The notes below the pieces were generated by a model. That model saw only the letters and a list, made by a program, of their open reading frames with translations, was not told the origin of the DNA and searched no databases. The translations under genes and the position numbers were made by a program. Source: Bog-473 sp963755375 (GTDB lineage Bacteria > Actinomycetota > Acidimicrobiia > Acidimicrobiales > RAAP-2). From it: a stretch of 64,000 nt of DNA. The stretch is taken from assembly GCA_963755375.1 (NCBI GenBank), contig CAVWKG010000007.1, positions 1-64,000 of the forward strand, in the 5' to 3' direction. Positions 1 through 8,720 of this stretch are shown here, piece by piece (the stretch's first letter is position 1; the number at the start of each line of letters is the position of its first letter).

Positions 1-45
1 GGCGAATCGGCCGTCACCGGGTCGACCGACAAGCAAGGGAGCACT

Positions 46-1794
46 ATGGGAATCACGGGGTATCTGAAGCGATCGGCCTTCGCCGCCATGGCAGCCGCGG
101 CGCTGTCCGTGTCGATCGTCGCGCTGGCGCCTGCCACCAGTGGCGCCGCGACCAAGGCGTCGTCGTCCTCGGGCGGGACGGCCACCATGGCGCTCGACGA
201 GAACCTGGTCGGGTTCAACATCAACACCTCGGCCGCTTCGGAGTTCGTCCTGCAGGAGATCATGAACATGGTGTGGCCCCAGGCCTTCATCGTGAGCAAC
301 AAGCTCCAACCCGTCCTCAACAACCAGCTCCTCGAGAGCGCCACGGTCACGGGCAACAGCCCGCAGACTGTCGTCTACAAGCTCAACCCCAAGGCCGTCT
401 GGTCCGACGGGACCCCGATCACGGCGGACGACTTCATCTACAACTGGCAGGCGCAGAGCGGCAACCCCGCCTACACCGATGTCGGGGGGAAGCCCTACGA
501 CGACGCCTCGACTTCCGGCTACAACCAGATTCAGTCCGTCGTGGGCTCCGCCCCTTCCGGCGGCGCCGCCTGCGCCCCGGGCAGCACGGCGGACCGCAAC
601 GTCGGCCTGTGCCCGAACGGCCGCACCGTCACGGTGACCTTCAAGCCGTCGTTCGCTGACTGGCGCTCCATCTACACGAACATCGTCCCGGCCCACATCG
701 CCCGGACCGTCGGCTGGAACACGGGCTTCACCGGCCCGGCGCAAACCATCTCGGGCAGCTGGTACACGATCACGAGCTACAACGCGAACCAGTCGGTGGT
801 CCTTACCCGCAACCCGACCTACTGGGGCACGCCGGGCAAGCTGAACAAGCTCGTCTTTCAGTTCTTCTCGGACGACAGCCAGCTGGTGCCGGCTCTGCAG
901 AACAAGGAGATCAACATCTTCAACCCGACGTCGCTGAACCTCTCCATCGTGCAGACGGCCAACCAGGTGCCGAACGCGACCAAGGTGACCCAGGCCGGTC
1001 TGCAGTTCGAGCATTTCGACTTCAACCAGGCCGACCCGTACCTGGCCAAGCTCCAGGTGCGCGAGGCGATCGCCCATGGCGTGAACCGCCAGTCGCTCAT
1101 CACCCGGACCGTGGGCGAGATCAAGAATGGCATCACGCCGCTGGGCAGCCGCGTACTCGTGCCGACGCAGACGGGCTACAAGGGCACAAACTATGCCTAC
1201 AGCCCCTCGCAATCGAACAACCTGATGAAGGAAGCTGGCTTCAAGAAGGTGAACGGCTACTACCAGGCCGACTACGGCCCGCAGAAGGGCAAGCCCCTGA
1301 CCTTCACGATCCAGTCGACCTCGGGCAACAGCATCCGCTCGCAGACCGAGGAGCTGTTCCAGGCCCAGATGAAGGCCATCGGCATCAAGCTGAACATCCA
1401 GAACTACGACGCCAGTACCTTCTTCGGGACCAACCTGCCGAACGGCACGTTCCAGATTGCCGAATTCGCCTGGGTCACCACGCCGTTCGTCTCGGGCAAC
1501 CAGCCCCTGTACTGCTCCTACACTCTTGGCAGCAAATGTAGCGAGAACTGGAACCACTACGCCAACGCAGACACGGACCAGCTGATGGCCTCTGGCTCGG
1601 CGGCGCCCAGCGCGAGCCAGGAGACGGACGACTACAACAAGGCCGACGCCACCCTCTGGCAGAACATGGTGACGCTCCCGCTGTACCAGCAGCCCGTGTT
1701 CTGGGCCTGGTCTAACAACCTGAAGGGCGTCGTGCCCAACACGTCGAGCGTGGGCGTCACCTGGAACGCCGAGAACTGGTCGATCAGCTCGTAG
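46..1794 (+). CDS. ABC transporter substrate-binding protein, peptide/oligopeptide type (SBP family 5)
   Basis: 582 aa. It is the extracytoplasmic binding subunit of the importer encoded just downstream and should capture an oligopeptide or similar ligand and deliver it to the two permeases. The N-terminus is a Sec-type signal: a basic start, a hydrophobic Ala-rich stretch (about residues 9-28), and an AxA-like site near TSGAAT (about residue 34). No lipobox cysteine is visible, which is unusual for a Gram-positive binding protein. The mature part has the family 5 pattern, for example VWSDGTPITADDFIYNW (about 117-133) and LQVREAIAHGVNRQSL (about 338-353). Length is normal. The ATG follows a purine-rich AAGGGAG at 38-44. 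A hairpin after the stop separates it from the permease genes. Substrate class is inferred from the family only. Confidence 0.93.
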   Translation: MGITGYLKRSAFAAMAAAALSVSIVALAPATSGAATKASSSSGGTATMALDENLVGFNINTSAASEFVLQEIMNMVWPQAFIVSNKLQPVLNNQLLESATVTGNSPQTVVYKLNPKAVWSDGTPITADDFIYNWQAQSGNPAYTDVGGKPYDDASTSGYNQIQSVVGSAPSGGAACAPGSTADRNVGLCPNGRTVTVTFKPSFADWRSIYTNIVPAHIARTVGWNTGFTGPAQTISGSWYTITSYNANQSVVLTRNPTYWGTPGKLNKLVFQFFSDDSQLVPALQNKEINIFNPTSLNLSIVQTANQVPNATKVTQAGLQFEHFDFNQADPYLAKLQVREAIAHGVNRQSLITRTVGEIKNGITPLGSRVLVPTQTGYKGTNYAYSPSQSNNLMKEAGFKKVNGYYQADYGPQKGKPLTFTIQSTSGNSIRSQTEELFQAQMKAIGIKLNIQNYDASTFFGTNLPNGTFQIAEFAWVTTPFVSGNQPLYCSYTLGSKCSENWNHYANADTDQLMASGSAAPSASQETDDYNKADATLWQNMVTLPLYQQPVFWAWSNNLKGVVPNTSSVGVTWNAENWSISS

Positions 1795-1809
1795 CGAATC
1801 GCTGAACGT

Positions 1810-1847
1810 GAGGGAGGGGTTGGTCGCACCGGGTCTGCCCCTCCCTC
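1810..1847 (+). terminator. Intercistronic hairpin between binding-protein and permease genes
   Basis: A perfect 10-bp stem (GAGGGAGGGG at 1810-1819 with CCCCTCCCTC at 1838-1847) encloses an 18-nt loop, 13 bases after the stop codon of the binding protein. There is no T tract. It could terminate part of the transcripts or stabilise the upstream mRNA, giving more binding protein than permease. Confidence 0.6.
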
Positions 1848-1879
1848 GACGTTCCCGGTTCCACACCTAGAATCCGCCC
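1846..1879 (+). promoter_or_regulatory. Probable leaderless promoter of the permease/ATPase genes
   Basis: TCGACG (1846-1851) as -35, a 16-base spacer, and TAGAAT (1868-1873) as -10. The ATG of the first permease lies 6 bases after the -10 box, so transcription would begin at or next to the start codon. The -35 overlaps the 3' arm of the hairpin. Confidence 0.5.
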
Positions 1880-2857
1880 ATGTTCGCCTACGTCGTGAGG
1901 CGTTTGCTGATCAGCATCGTCGTCCTGTTCTTCGCGACGATCTTCGTCTTCGTGCTCGTGGCCAGCTCGGGCAACCCCCTGGCGCTCCTCAACGCCAACC
2001 CGCACATCCCCCACTCCACGATCGTGGCCCGGGAGAACCTGCTGCACCTCAACGACCCACTGTGGCAGCGCTACTGGATCTGGCTCACCGGCGCCCTCCA
2101 CGGCAACCTCGGCACGACCATCAACGGGCAGGACGTCGCCTCCCAGATGACGTCGCACCTCTTCGTGACCTTGCGCATGGTCGTCATCGCTACCATCATC
2201 GCCATCTTCGTCGCCATCTTCATGGGCGTCGTGGCAGCGGTACGCCAGAACAAGGTCACCGACCACGCCATCACCGTCACCAACTTCGTGCTGCTGGCCA
2301 CGCCCATCTTCGTTCTGGGCCTGGCCCTGAAGGAGTTCGTGGCGATCCCGATAAACCAGCACCTCAACACGACGCTCTTCTACACCAGTGGCGAGCAGAG
2401 CCCGACGCTGAGCGGCTCGTTCTTCAGCCGTCTCCCCGACTACGCCGAGCACACCGCGCTGCCGGTCATCACCCTCATCCTCATCTCCTACGCCTCATGG
2501 GCCATCTACCAGCGCTCGTCCATGATCGAGACGCTCGACGCCGACCACGTGCGCCTGGCCCGGGCCAAGGGCCTGAGCCAGCGCCGCGTGCTCATCCGCC
2601 ACGTGCTGCGCAACACGCTCATCCCCGTCACCACGGTCGTCGCCCTGGACTTCGCCGCCGTGCTGGGCGGCGCCATCATCGTCGAGATCGTCTTCGGTTG
2701 GCAGGGCCTCGGGCAGTGGTACCTGACCGGGGTGACCAACCTCGACGTCAACGTGATGCTGGCCTACCTGCTCATCACCGCCACCTTCGTCATTCTCTTC
2801 AACCTCGTGGCTGACATCCTCTACGGCGTGCTCGATCCGAGGATCCGCTATGGCTGA
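1880..2857 (+). CDS. ABC transporter permease, DppB/OppB type
   Basis: 325 aa inner-membrane permease, first of the two membrane subunits. The N-terminal helix (about residues 9-30) is followed by a periplasmic segment and a BPD_transp_1 core with five further hydrophobic segments. The EAA loop that docks on the ATPase is visible as VRLARAKGLSQRRVLIRHVL (about 224-243), with the conserved G of AKGLS. Length fits the family. Its stop overlaps the start of the next permease by 8 bases, indicating one transcript. No usable ribosome site precedes the ATG; a TAGAAT box 6 bases upstream points to a leaderless start. Confidence 0.93.
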   Translation: MFAYVVRRLLISIVVLFFATIFVFVLVASSGNPLALLNANPHIPHSTIVARENLLHLNDPLWQRYWIWLTGALHGNLGTTINGQDVASQMTSHLFVTLRMVVIATIIAIFVAIFMGVVAAVRQNKVTDHAITVTNFVLLATPIFVLGLALKEFVAIPINQHLNTTLFYTSGEQSPTLSGSFFSRLPDYAEHTALPVITLILISYASWAIYQRSSMIETLDADHVRLARAKGLSQRRVLIRHVLRNTLIPVTTVVALDFAAVLGGAIIVEIVFGWQGLGQWYLTGVTNLDVNVMLAYLLITATFVILFNLVADILYGVLDPRIRYG

Positions 2858-3851
2858 TCCGGCCCCCCGCGAGAACTTCGTCATCCAGACGCCGGAGCAG
2901 GTCGCGACCGTCGAGGCCGGCATGCACACCCTGGCGACGCCGGGCGTCGGTCTGGGGCTGTCGGGCGCAGACACCTACGGCCTGTCGGGGGACGCGAAGC
3001 CGCAGTGGCGGATCGTCGTGGGGCGCTTCTCCCACCAGCGCCTGGGGATGATCGGACTGTGCGTGTTCCTGCTCCTCGGCATCTCGTCCATAATCGTGGG
3101 CCACTTCTGGCAATACAGCTTCACCACGATCACGAACAACCTGAACGACCCGCCTTCGTGGACGAACCCCTTCGGCACCAACTCCATCGGGAACGACATG
3201 TTCGCCCAGGTCATGGCCGGCGTCGAGAAGGACATCGAGATCGCGATGACCGTGGCCGCCATGGCCACGCTCATCGGCGTGACCGTGGGCGCCATCGCGG
3301 GCTTCTACCGGGGCTGGGTCGATTCACTCCTGATGCGCTTCGTCGACCTGGTGCTGGTGCTGCCGGTGCTGGCCGTGCTCATCGTCCTGGCCAACAAGCT
3401 CTCCAAGGAATCCGACAACTGGCTGGGGCTGGCCATTATCATCGGCCTGCTCTCGTGGACCTACGTCGCCCGGCTCGTGCGGGCCGACTTCCTGTCGTTG
3501 CGCGAGCGCGACTTCGTGGAAGCCTCGCGGGCGCTCGGCGCGACGAACCGGCGCATCATCGTCAAGCACATGTTGCCCAATGCCGTCGGGCCTATCATCG
3601 TCAACGCCACGCTGACCGTCGCCCTGAGCATCATCTTCGAGTCGACGCTGTCCTTCCTGGGGCTAGGTGTGCAGCCACCGAACGTCTCGCTGGGACTCCT
3701 GATCGATCAGGGCCAGGACTCCGCGACGACCGAGTGGTGGCTCTTCGTCTTCCCGGTCGCCTTCCTGATCATCCTCATCCTCTCGATCTTCCTCATCGGC
3801 GACGGCCTGCGCGAGGCGTTCGACCCCAAGAAGAGCCGGGTCAGGGCCTGA
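2850..3851 (+). CDS. ABC transporter permease, DppC/OppC type
   Basis: 333 aa inner-membrane partner of the preceding permease. A cytoplasmic N-terminal stretch of about 60 residues precedes the first helix (about 66-85). The BPD_transp_1 core contains the EAA loop FVEASRALGATNRRIIVKHM (about 220-239) and the typical LSFLGLGVQPP (about 267-277). The N-terminal extension is somewhat longer than usual for DppC. The gene overlaps the upstream permease by 8 bases and the ATPase gene starts directly after its TGA, so the four genes form a compact operon. Confidence 0.93.
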   Translation: MADPAPRENFVIQTPEQVATVEAGMHTLATPGVGLGLSGADTYGLSGDAKPQWRIVVGRFSHQRLGMIGLCVFLLLGISSIIVGHFWQYSFTTITNNLNDPPSWTNPFGTNSIGNDMFAQVMAGVEKDIEIAMTVAAMATLIGVTVGAIAGFYRGWVDSLLMRFVDLVLVLPVLAVLIVLANKLSKESDNWLGLAIIIGLLSWTYVARLVRADFLSLRERDFVEASRALGATNRRIIVKHMLPNAVGPIIVNATLTVALSIIFESTLSFLGLGVQPPNVSLGLLIDQGQDSATTEWWLFVFPVAFLIILILSIFLIGDGLREAFDPKKSRVRA

Positions 3852-4898
3852 GTGCCGGAGCCCGCACTGCAGGTCGAGCGTCTGGAGGTCGACTTCCCGA
3901 CCAAGGACGGCGTGGTCCACGCGGTGCGCGGCGTGGACTTCTCGCTCGCGGCCGGTGAGGTCTTGGGCATCGTCGGCGAATCGGGCTCGGGCAAATCGGT
4001 GACCGCCCTGGCCACCATGGGATTGCTGCCCAAGGGCGCGCAGGTACGGGGCTCCATCCGCTTCGACGGCACCGATCTCCTCACCCTGAAGGAGAAGCAG
4101 CTGACCAAGGTGCGCGGCACCGGGATCGCCATGATCTTCCAGGACCCGATGACGTCGCTCAATCCCGTCTACACCATCGGGTGGCAGATCACCGAGGCGA
4201 TCCGGGCACACCAGGACGTCTCCAAGGACGCGGCAATGGCCCGCGCCGTCGAGCTGCTGGCAAAGGTCGGCATCCCCAATCCGGCCGAACGGGTCGACAA
4301 CTACCCGCACGAGTTCTCGGGCGGCATGCGCCAGCGGGCCGTCATCGCCATCGCCATGGCCAACGACCCAGAGGTGATACTGGCCGACGAGCCCACCACC
4401 GCACTCGACGTGACGGTGCAGGCCCAGGTGCTCAACTCGCTCAAGGCGGCGATGACCGAGACCGGGGCCGCGCTGCTCCTGATCACCCACGACCTCGGCG
4501 TCATCGCGGGCCTGGCCGACCGCGTGCTCGTGATGTACGCCGGGCGGCCGGTCGAGATCGGGACCGCCGAGGACGTCTTCTACCGACCATCCATGCCGTA
4601 CACGCTCGGCCTGCTCGGCTCGCTGCCCCGGCTCGACAGCGACGGCACGGAGCGGCTGCGGCAGATCCCGGGGGCCCCGCCCTCCATGATCGGCGATCGC
4701 ACGGGCTGCCCGTTTGCGCCACGCTGCCCGCTGGCCACCGACCTCTGCCGCGCGGCCGAGCCCGAGCTGGTGGTGGTGCCCTCGGTCACCTCGGCGCCAG
4801 GCGAGCACCGCGCCGCCTGCCACTTCGCCGACGCAGTCGGTCGCGGCGACCACGGGCAGGTCTTTTCCGACGGCGTCGTGGACAACGTGATCGCATGA
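3852..4898 (+). CDS. ABC transporter ATP-binding protein, OppD/DppD type
   Basis: 348 aa cytoplasmic ATPase. Walker A GESGSGKS (about 43-50), ABC signature FSGGMRQR (about 156-163), Walker B VILADEP (about 176-182) followed by TTALDV, and the switch His of LLITHDLG (about 209-216) are all intact. The C-terminus carries the oligopeptide_HPY-type segment with spaced cysteines (GCPFAPRCPLATDLC, about 286-300), which in some family members holds an iron-sulfur cluster. The GTG start sits directly after the TGA of the permease. The stop overlaps the ATG of the second ATPase (ATGA at 4895-4898), showing translational coupling. Confidence 0.93.
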   Translation: MPEPALQVERLEVDFPTKDGVVHAVRGVDFSLAAGEVLGIVGESGSGKSVTALATMGLLPKGAQVRGSIRFDGTDLLTLKEKQLTKVRGTGIAMIFQDPMTSLNPVYTIGWQITEAIRAHQDVSKDAAMARAVELLAKVGIPNPAERVDNYPHEFSGGMRQRAVIAIAMANDPEVILADEPTTALDVTVQAQVLNSLKAAMTETGAALLLITHDLGVIAGLADRVLVMYAGRPVEIGTAEDVFYRPSMPYTLGLLGSLPRLDSDGTERLRQIPGAPPSMIGDRTGCPFAPRCPLATDLCRAAEPELVVVPSVTSAPGEHRAACHFADAVGRGDHGQVFSDGVVDNVIA

Positions 4899-5929
4899 CG
4901 GTCGCCGAGGTGGGCGCCAACGGGCAGGCGCCGGTCGCCGGCCCGCCCCTGCTGGAGGTCACCGACCTGGTGAAGGAATTCTCCCTGCGCGGCGGGACGT
5001 TCCTGCGGCGCAGGGTCGGAGCGGTCCACGCCGTCTCGGGGGTCAGCTTCAGCATCGCCCCCGGCGAGACCCTGGGCCTGGTGGGTGAGTCGGGCTGTGG
5101 GAAGACGACCACCGGACGATCGGTGCTGCAGCTGACCCGGCCGACCTCGGGGTCGGTCAAGTTCGACGGGACGGAGCTGACCGATCTGGGCACCGCGGAG
5201 CTGCGAAAGGCGCGCCGGGACATTCAGGTCGTCTTCCAGGACCCGTTCGGATCACTCGACCCGCGGCTGCCCATCGGCGCGGCCATCGCGGAGCCGCTCC
5301 ACATCCACGGGACCCGGGACAAGACGACCGTCCAGCAGCGGGTGGGCGAGATGCTGCAGCTGGTGGGGCTCGAGCCGTACCACGCCAACCGCTACCCCAA
5401 CGAGTTCTCCGGGGGTCAGCGCCAGCGCGTCGGCATCGCCCGGGCCCTGGTGCTCCAACCCAAGCTGCTGGTCCTCGACGAACCGGTCTCCGCCCTCGAC
5501 GTGTCGATTCAGGCCGGCGTGGTGAACCTGCTCGACGACCTCCAGAACGAGCTCGGGGTCGCCTTCCTCTTCATTGCGCACGACCTGTCCGTCGTCCGCC
5601 ACATCTCCGACCGGGTTGCGGTCATGTACCTGGGCAAGATCGTCGAGATCGGCGACCGCAGGAACGTCTACGAGCGACCCGCCCACCCCTACACCCAGGC
5701 GCTCCTCTCGGCCGTCCCGATCCCCGATCCGCGAGCCGAGCGCGCCCGCAAGCACATCGTGCTCGAGGGTGACGTGCCGAGCCCCCAGTCACCGCCCTCC
5801 GGCTGCCGCTTCCGCACCCGGTGTTGGAAGGCGCAGGAGATCTGCACAACCGAAGAGCCGGCCCTGGTCGACCGGGGTCAGGGCCACCCCGTCGCCTGCC
5901 ACTTCGCCGAGGTCACCGCGGTCGTCTGA
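4895..5929 (+). CDS. ABC transporter ATP-binding protein, OppF/DppF type
   Basis: 344 aa, second ATPase of the importer. The open frame extends far upstream, but the ATG at 4895 gives the usual family N-terminus and overlaps the previous stop as ATGA. Walker A GESGCGKTT, signature FSGGQRQR, Walker B LLVLDEP with VSALDV, and the switch His of FIAHDLS are present. The C-terminal HPY-type region has the Cys pattern GCRFRTRCWKAQEIC. The last 141 bases overlap the 3' end of the convergent rnhB gene, an unusually long convergent overlap for two real genes. Confidence 0.93.
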   Translation: MTVAEVGANGQAPVAGPPLLEVTDLVKEFSLRGGTFLRRRVGAVHAVSGVSFSIAPGETLGLVGESGCGKTTTGRSVLQLTRPTSGSVKFDGTELTDLGTAELRKARRDIQVVFQDPFGSLDPRLPIGAAIAEPLHIHGTRDKTTVQQRVGEMLQLVGLEPYHANRYPNEFSGGQRQRVGIARALVLQPKLLVLDEPVSALDVSIQAGVVNLLDDLQNELGVAFLFIAHDLSVVRHISDRVAVMYLGKIVEIGDRRNVYERPAHPYTQALLSAVPIPDPRAERARKHIVLEGDVPSPQSPPSGCRFRTRCWKAQEICTTEEPALVDRGQGHPVACHFAEVTAVV

Positions 5930-6598
5930 CCGGGCGCGCCGGGCCTGCCCGCACCACGGGAGGTCCTCGACGAACGCCCAGCTGCGCCGATGGATGGCCG
6001 TCGGGCCGTACCCGCGCAGGGCAGTCTGGTGGACCGGCGACGGATAGCCCTTGTTCCGCTCGAAGGCGAAGGCCGGGAAGTGGTCCGCCTCCTGGCGCAT
6101 GAGCCGGTCGCGCACGACCTTGGCCAAGACCGACGCTGCCGCCACCGACGCGCACTTGGCGTCGCCGTCGACGATTGGACGCACCGCACCGCCGAAGGGG
6201 TCGTCCGGGTGGCGCAGCAGGTCGACCGGGCCGTCGACCAGGACGGCCTGCGGGGACTCGTCGAGCCCCGCCAGGGCCCGCCGGGCCGCCACCCGGAGCG
6301 CCTCCGTCATGCCCCACGCGTCGCACTCGGCGGGTGAGGCGTGCCCGACGGACCACGCCTGGCACCACGCGCCGACCGCGCCGAAGATCTCCTCGCGGCG
6401 GGCCTCGGACAGCATCTTGGAGTCCCGCAGCCAGGCGGGCATGGACCGGAGCTGCACGCGCGGGCGCACGATGGCGACGCCCACGGTGAGCGGCCCGGCC
6501 CAGGCGCCGCGGCCGACCTCGTCGAGACCGGCCACCGACGCGTACCCCTCGGCGCGCAGACGGCGCTCCTCCTTCAGGTCGGGCGAGCAGACGGTCAT
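5789..6598 (-). CDS. rnhB: Ribonuclease HII
   Basis: 269 aa. It removes ribonucleotides from DNA and cuts RNA-DNA hybrids. The acidic active site is recognisable: D and E in GLDEVGRG (about residues 24-31), D in VLVDGPV (about 120), and D in VDGDAKCASVAAASVLAK (about 143). The C-terminus runs about 50 residues past the usual end and overlaps oppF; this tail is Ala/Gly/Arg-rich and may not be structured. The ATG at 6598 faces a 79-aa gene across 36 bases. Confident on function, less on the C-terminal end. Confidence 0.92.
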   Translation of the reverse strand: MTVCSPDLKEERRLRAEGYASVAGLDEVGRGAWAGPLTVGVAIVRPRVQLRSMPAWLRDSKMLSEARREEIFGAVGAWCQAWSVGHASPAECDAWGMTEALRVAARRALAGLDESPQAVLVDGPVDLLRHPDDPFGGAVRPIVDGDAKCASVAAASVLAKVVRDRLMRQEADHFPAFAFERNKGYPSPVHQTALRGYGPTAIHRRSWAFVEDLPWCGQARRARSDDRGDLGEVAGDGVALTPVDQGRLFGCADLLRLPTPGAEAAAGGR

Positions 6599-6604
6599 CG
6601 GAAC

Positions 6605-6634
6605 GGGCGCGCGCCCGCCTCGTACGATGGGGGG
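6605..6634 (+). promoter_or_regulatory. Divergent rnhB / small-gene promoter region
   Basis: A perfect 12-bp palindrome GGGCGCGCGCCC (6605-6616) is followed by TACGAT (6623-6628), a good -10 box 6 bases before the GTG at 6635. This is the leaderless layout seen at many starts in this window. The palindrome may be an operator or simply GC-rich sequence. Confidence 0.4.
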
Positions 6635-6874
6635 GTGAGCACCGACGGGGGGGAGGCGGCGGATCCGCAGACGCGGTCCCCGCTCATGCCGGGGACGAAG
6701 GTGGACGTGCGCAACCGTTTCCAGGGGACGTGGGTCCGCGGCTTCGAGATCGCCGAGGTCACCGACGAGGAGTACCGCATCCGCCGCATGTCGGACGGGA
6801 GCGTCCTGGGCGAGCTGTTCTCACGCGACGACGTCCGCCGAGAGCGGTCGCGTCAGGGCTTCTGGTGGCACTGA
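6635..6874 (+). CDS. Small conserved-looking protein of unknown function
   Basis: 79 aa from the GTG at 6635. The frame is open for another 294 bases upstream, but that part runs antisense to rnhB. The protein has a flexible N-terminus (about 20 residues) and then a compact charged domain with GTWVRGFEIAEV and DEEYRIRRMSDGSVL, ending FWWH. It looks like a small beta-barrel or SH3-like fold. The TACGAT box 6 bases upstream supports this start. I do not recognise a named family. It ends 4 bases before the convergent GYD-domain gene. Confidence 0.7.
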   Translation: MSTDGGEAADPQTRSPLMPGTKVDVRNRFQGTWVRGFEIAEVTDEEYRIRRMSDGSVLGELFSRDDVRRERSRQGFWWH

Positions 6875-6878
6875 GGAC

Positions 6879-7178
6879 TCAGCCCTTCTGGGCCTTCAGC
6901 ACACCCTCGATGTAGTCGTCGATCGGGATGGCCGAGAGCGTGAGCGTCTTGAGCGTCCCGCGCGAGCCCAGGACCAGCGCCACCCGGGCCATAGTGGTCT
7001 CGTCGGGCGCGTCCAGCACGGTGCAGAAGTCGTACTGCCCGAGCAGGGCCCATTGCGCCACGACCCGGACCCCCATGGCCTCCACCTCCGCGTTCACGGC
7101 CTTGAGGCGGCCGGGGTTCTCGGTGAGGGTCGCCGCCCCGTCGGGCCCCACCGTGGAGAGCATGAGGAAGGTGGCCAT
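6879..7178 (-). CDS. GYD-domain-like protein
   Basis: 99 aa, small alpha/beta (ferredoxin-like) protein. The pattern is typical of the GYD family: FLMLSTVGPDGAATL, an alpha helix with VNAEVEAMGVRVVAQWALLG, the GQYDF motif (about residues 47-51, giving the family its GYD-type turn), and a final SAIPIDDYIEGV. Such proteins are widespread in actinobacteria and have no established reaction. A TAGCGT box at 7190-7185 lies 6 bases before the ATG, so the mRNA is probably leaderless. No obvious functional link to its neighbours. Confidence 0.85.
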   Translation of the reverse strand: MATFLMLSTVGPDGAATLTENPGRLKAVNAEVEAMGVRVVAQWALLGQYDFCTVLDAPDETTMARVALVLGSRGTLKTLTLSAIPIDDYIEGVLKAQKG

Positions 7179-7226
7179 GGCGTCACGCTACCGCAGGCGC
7201 CGGGCCGCTCCACGGTCCGGGCCCGG

Positions 7227-8688
7227 TCAGCGGAGCTCGCCCCGGACGACCTTGCCCAGCGCGTTGCGGGGCAACGCGTCGATCAGTCGCACCTCGCGGG
7301 GGCACTTGAACGGCGCCAGGTCGGCCGCGGCCAGCTCGTGCAGCGAGTCCAGGTCGGCATCACCGACCACGTAGGCGACCACGGTCTCGCCCCACTCCGC
7401 CGAGGGCACGCCCACGACGGCCACCTCCACCACACCGGGGTGGCGGGACAGCACCGCCTCGACCTCGGCCGGGTACACGTTGTGGCCGCCGGTGATGATG
7501 AGCTCGGTACGGCGCCCGCGCACGGTGACGTAGCCGTCGCCGGCCACCGACACGAGGTCCCCCGTGGCGAACCAGTCCCCGGGAGCCAAGGCGTCGCGGC
7601 CCCAGTACCCGCGGCACAGTGACGCGGCGCGCACGTACAGCTCTCCGACTCCCTGCTCGTCTGCGTCGTCCACGGCGGCCTCCACCCCGGGGAGCGGCAC
7701 CCCGACTGAACCGGGTCGGCGCTCGCCCTGCAGGGGATTGGACAAGGTCAGCAACGACTCGGTCATGCCGTAGCGCTCCAGCACGGCCACCCCGTCGCCG
7801 CCCAGTCGATGCCACAGCTCGGGAGCCAGCGGCGCCGACCCAGACACGCACAGGCGCAGCCCACCGAGCTCGGACGCCCGTCCCGACGCGGCCAACCGGT
7901 GGTACATGGTCGGGACGCCGAAGAACATGGTGCTCGCCGGCACGGCACCGAGGATCGCCCCTTCGTCGAACCGCTCGAACACCGACGCGGAGCGCACCCG
8001 CGGTCAGGGTGCCAAATAGCCCGGCGCAGAGGCCGTGCACGTGGAAGAGCGGCAGACAGAGCACGAGGCGGTCCTCGGGCTCCCACTCCCAGGCCACCAG
8101 TATTGCCGAGACGCCCGCCAGCAGGGAGGCATGCGTGTGCACGGCACCCTTCGGCTTACCCGTGGTCCCCGACGTGTAGACGATCAGCGCGTCGTGGCCG
8201 GGCTGACGTTCGGTGGCGGCGACGGGCTCAGCGCGCGCGGCGGCGCGGGCCAGCTCCTCGACGAGCACGACGGCCGGCCCGGCACCGAAGGCGTCGGGCC
8301 GCGCGCGGTCGCAGACGGCGAGCACCGGACCGGCATCTCCGACCACGTGGTCGATTTCGGAAGCGGTCGCCGACGGGCTGAGCGGCACCACGACCGCACC
8401 GAGGCGCAGCACCGCCACGAGGGTCTCTGTCGAGTCGATGGTGGCGCGGGCGCACCACAGGACGCGGTCGCCCGGGGAGACGCCCCGCTCGGCCAGGGCC
8501 CCGGCCAGCGCGGCTGTCCTCGCGTTGAGCGTCGCCGCATCCACCACGCGCGCGGCATCCTGTCCGTCGACCAGCACCGGCGCGTCCGGATGGGCCGCCC
8601 ACACCCCGGCCCACACCTCGGGGAGCGTCCGGCCAGGCGCCGTGGTCCGCCCGCGCGGCCATCGTCCGGCGGGGACGAGCGCCCTCAC
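7227..8688 (-). CDS. Acyl-CoA synthetase (AMP-forming), apparent frameshift
   Basis: The gene is split between two frames. Bases 8688 to about 8000 encode the N-terminal half with the P-loop VYTSGTTGKPKGAVHTHA; about 7997 to 7227 encode the rest with FFGVPTMYHRLA, GATGD-type ATGDLVSVAGDGY, and the C-terminal PRNALGKVVRGEL that carries the catalytic Lys. The crossing point is near 7990-8010, where GLFGTLTAGA should run into SVFERFDEG. One extra base (or two missing) explains it; total length 1462 is 3n+1. It resembles malonyl-CoA synthetase (MatB)-like and medium-chain acyl-CoA ligases; the substrate cannot be read. The gene may be intact in reality (sequencing error) or a recent pseudogene. 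Confidence 0.82.
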
Positions 8689-8720
8689 TGCCGGCGACCG
8701 CAGGTCATAGTCTGGCGGTC

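Noticed and set aside
3663..4853. 396-aa frame antisense to oppD
   Set aside because: It is a shadow of oppD in a high-GC sequence. No family pattern is visible, and the sense frame has full ABC ATPase motifs.
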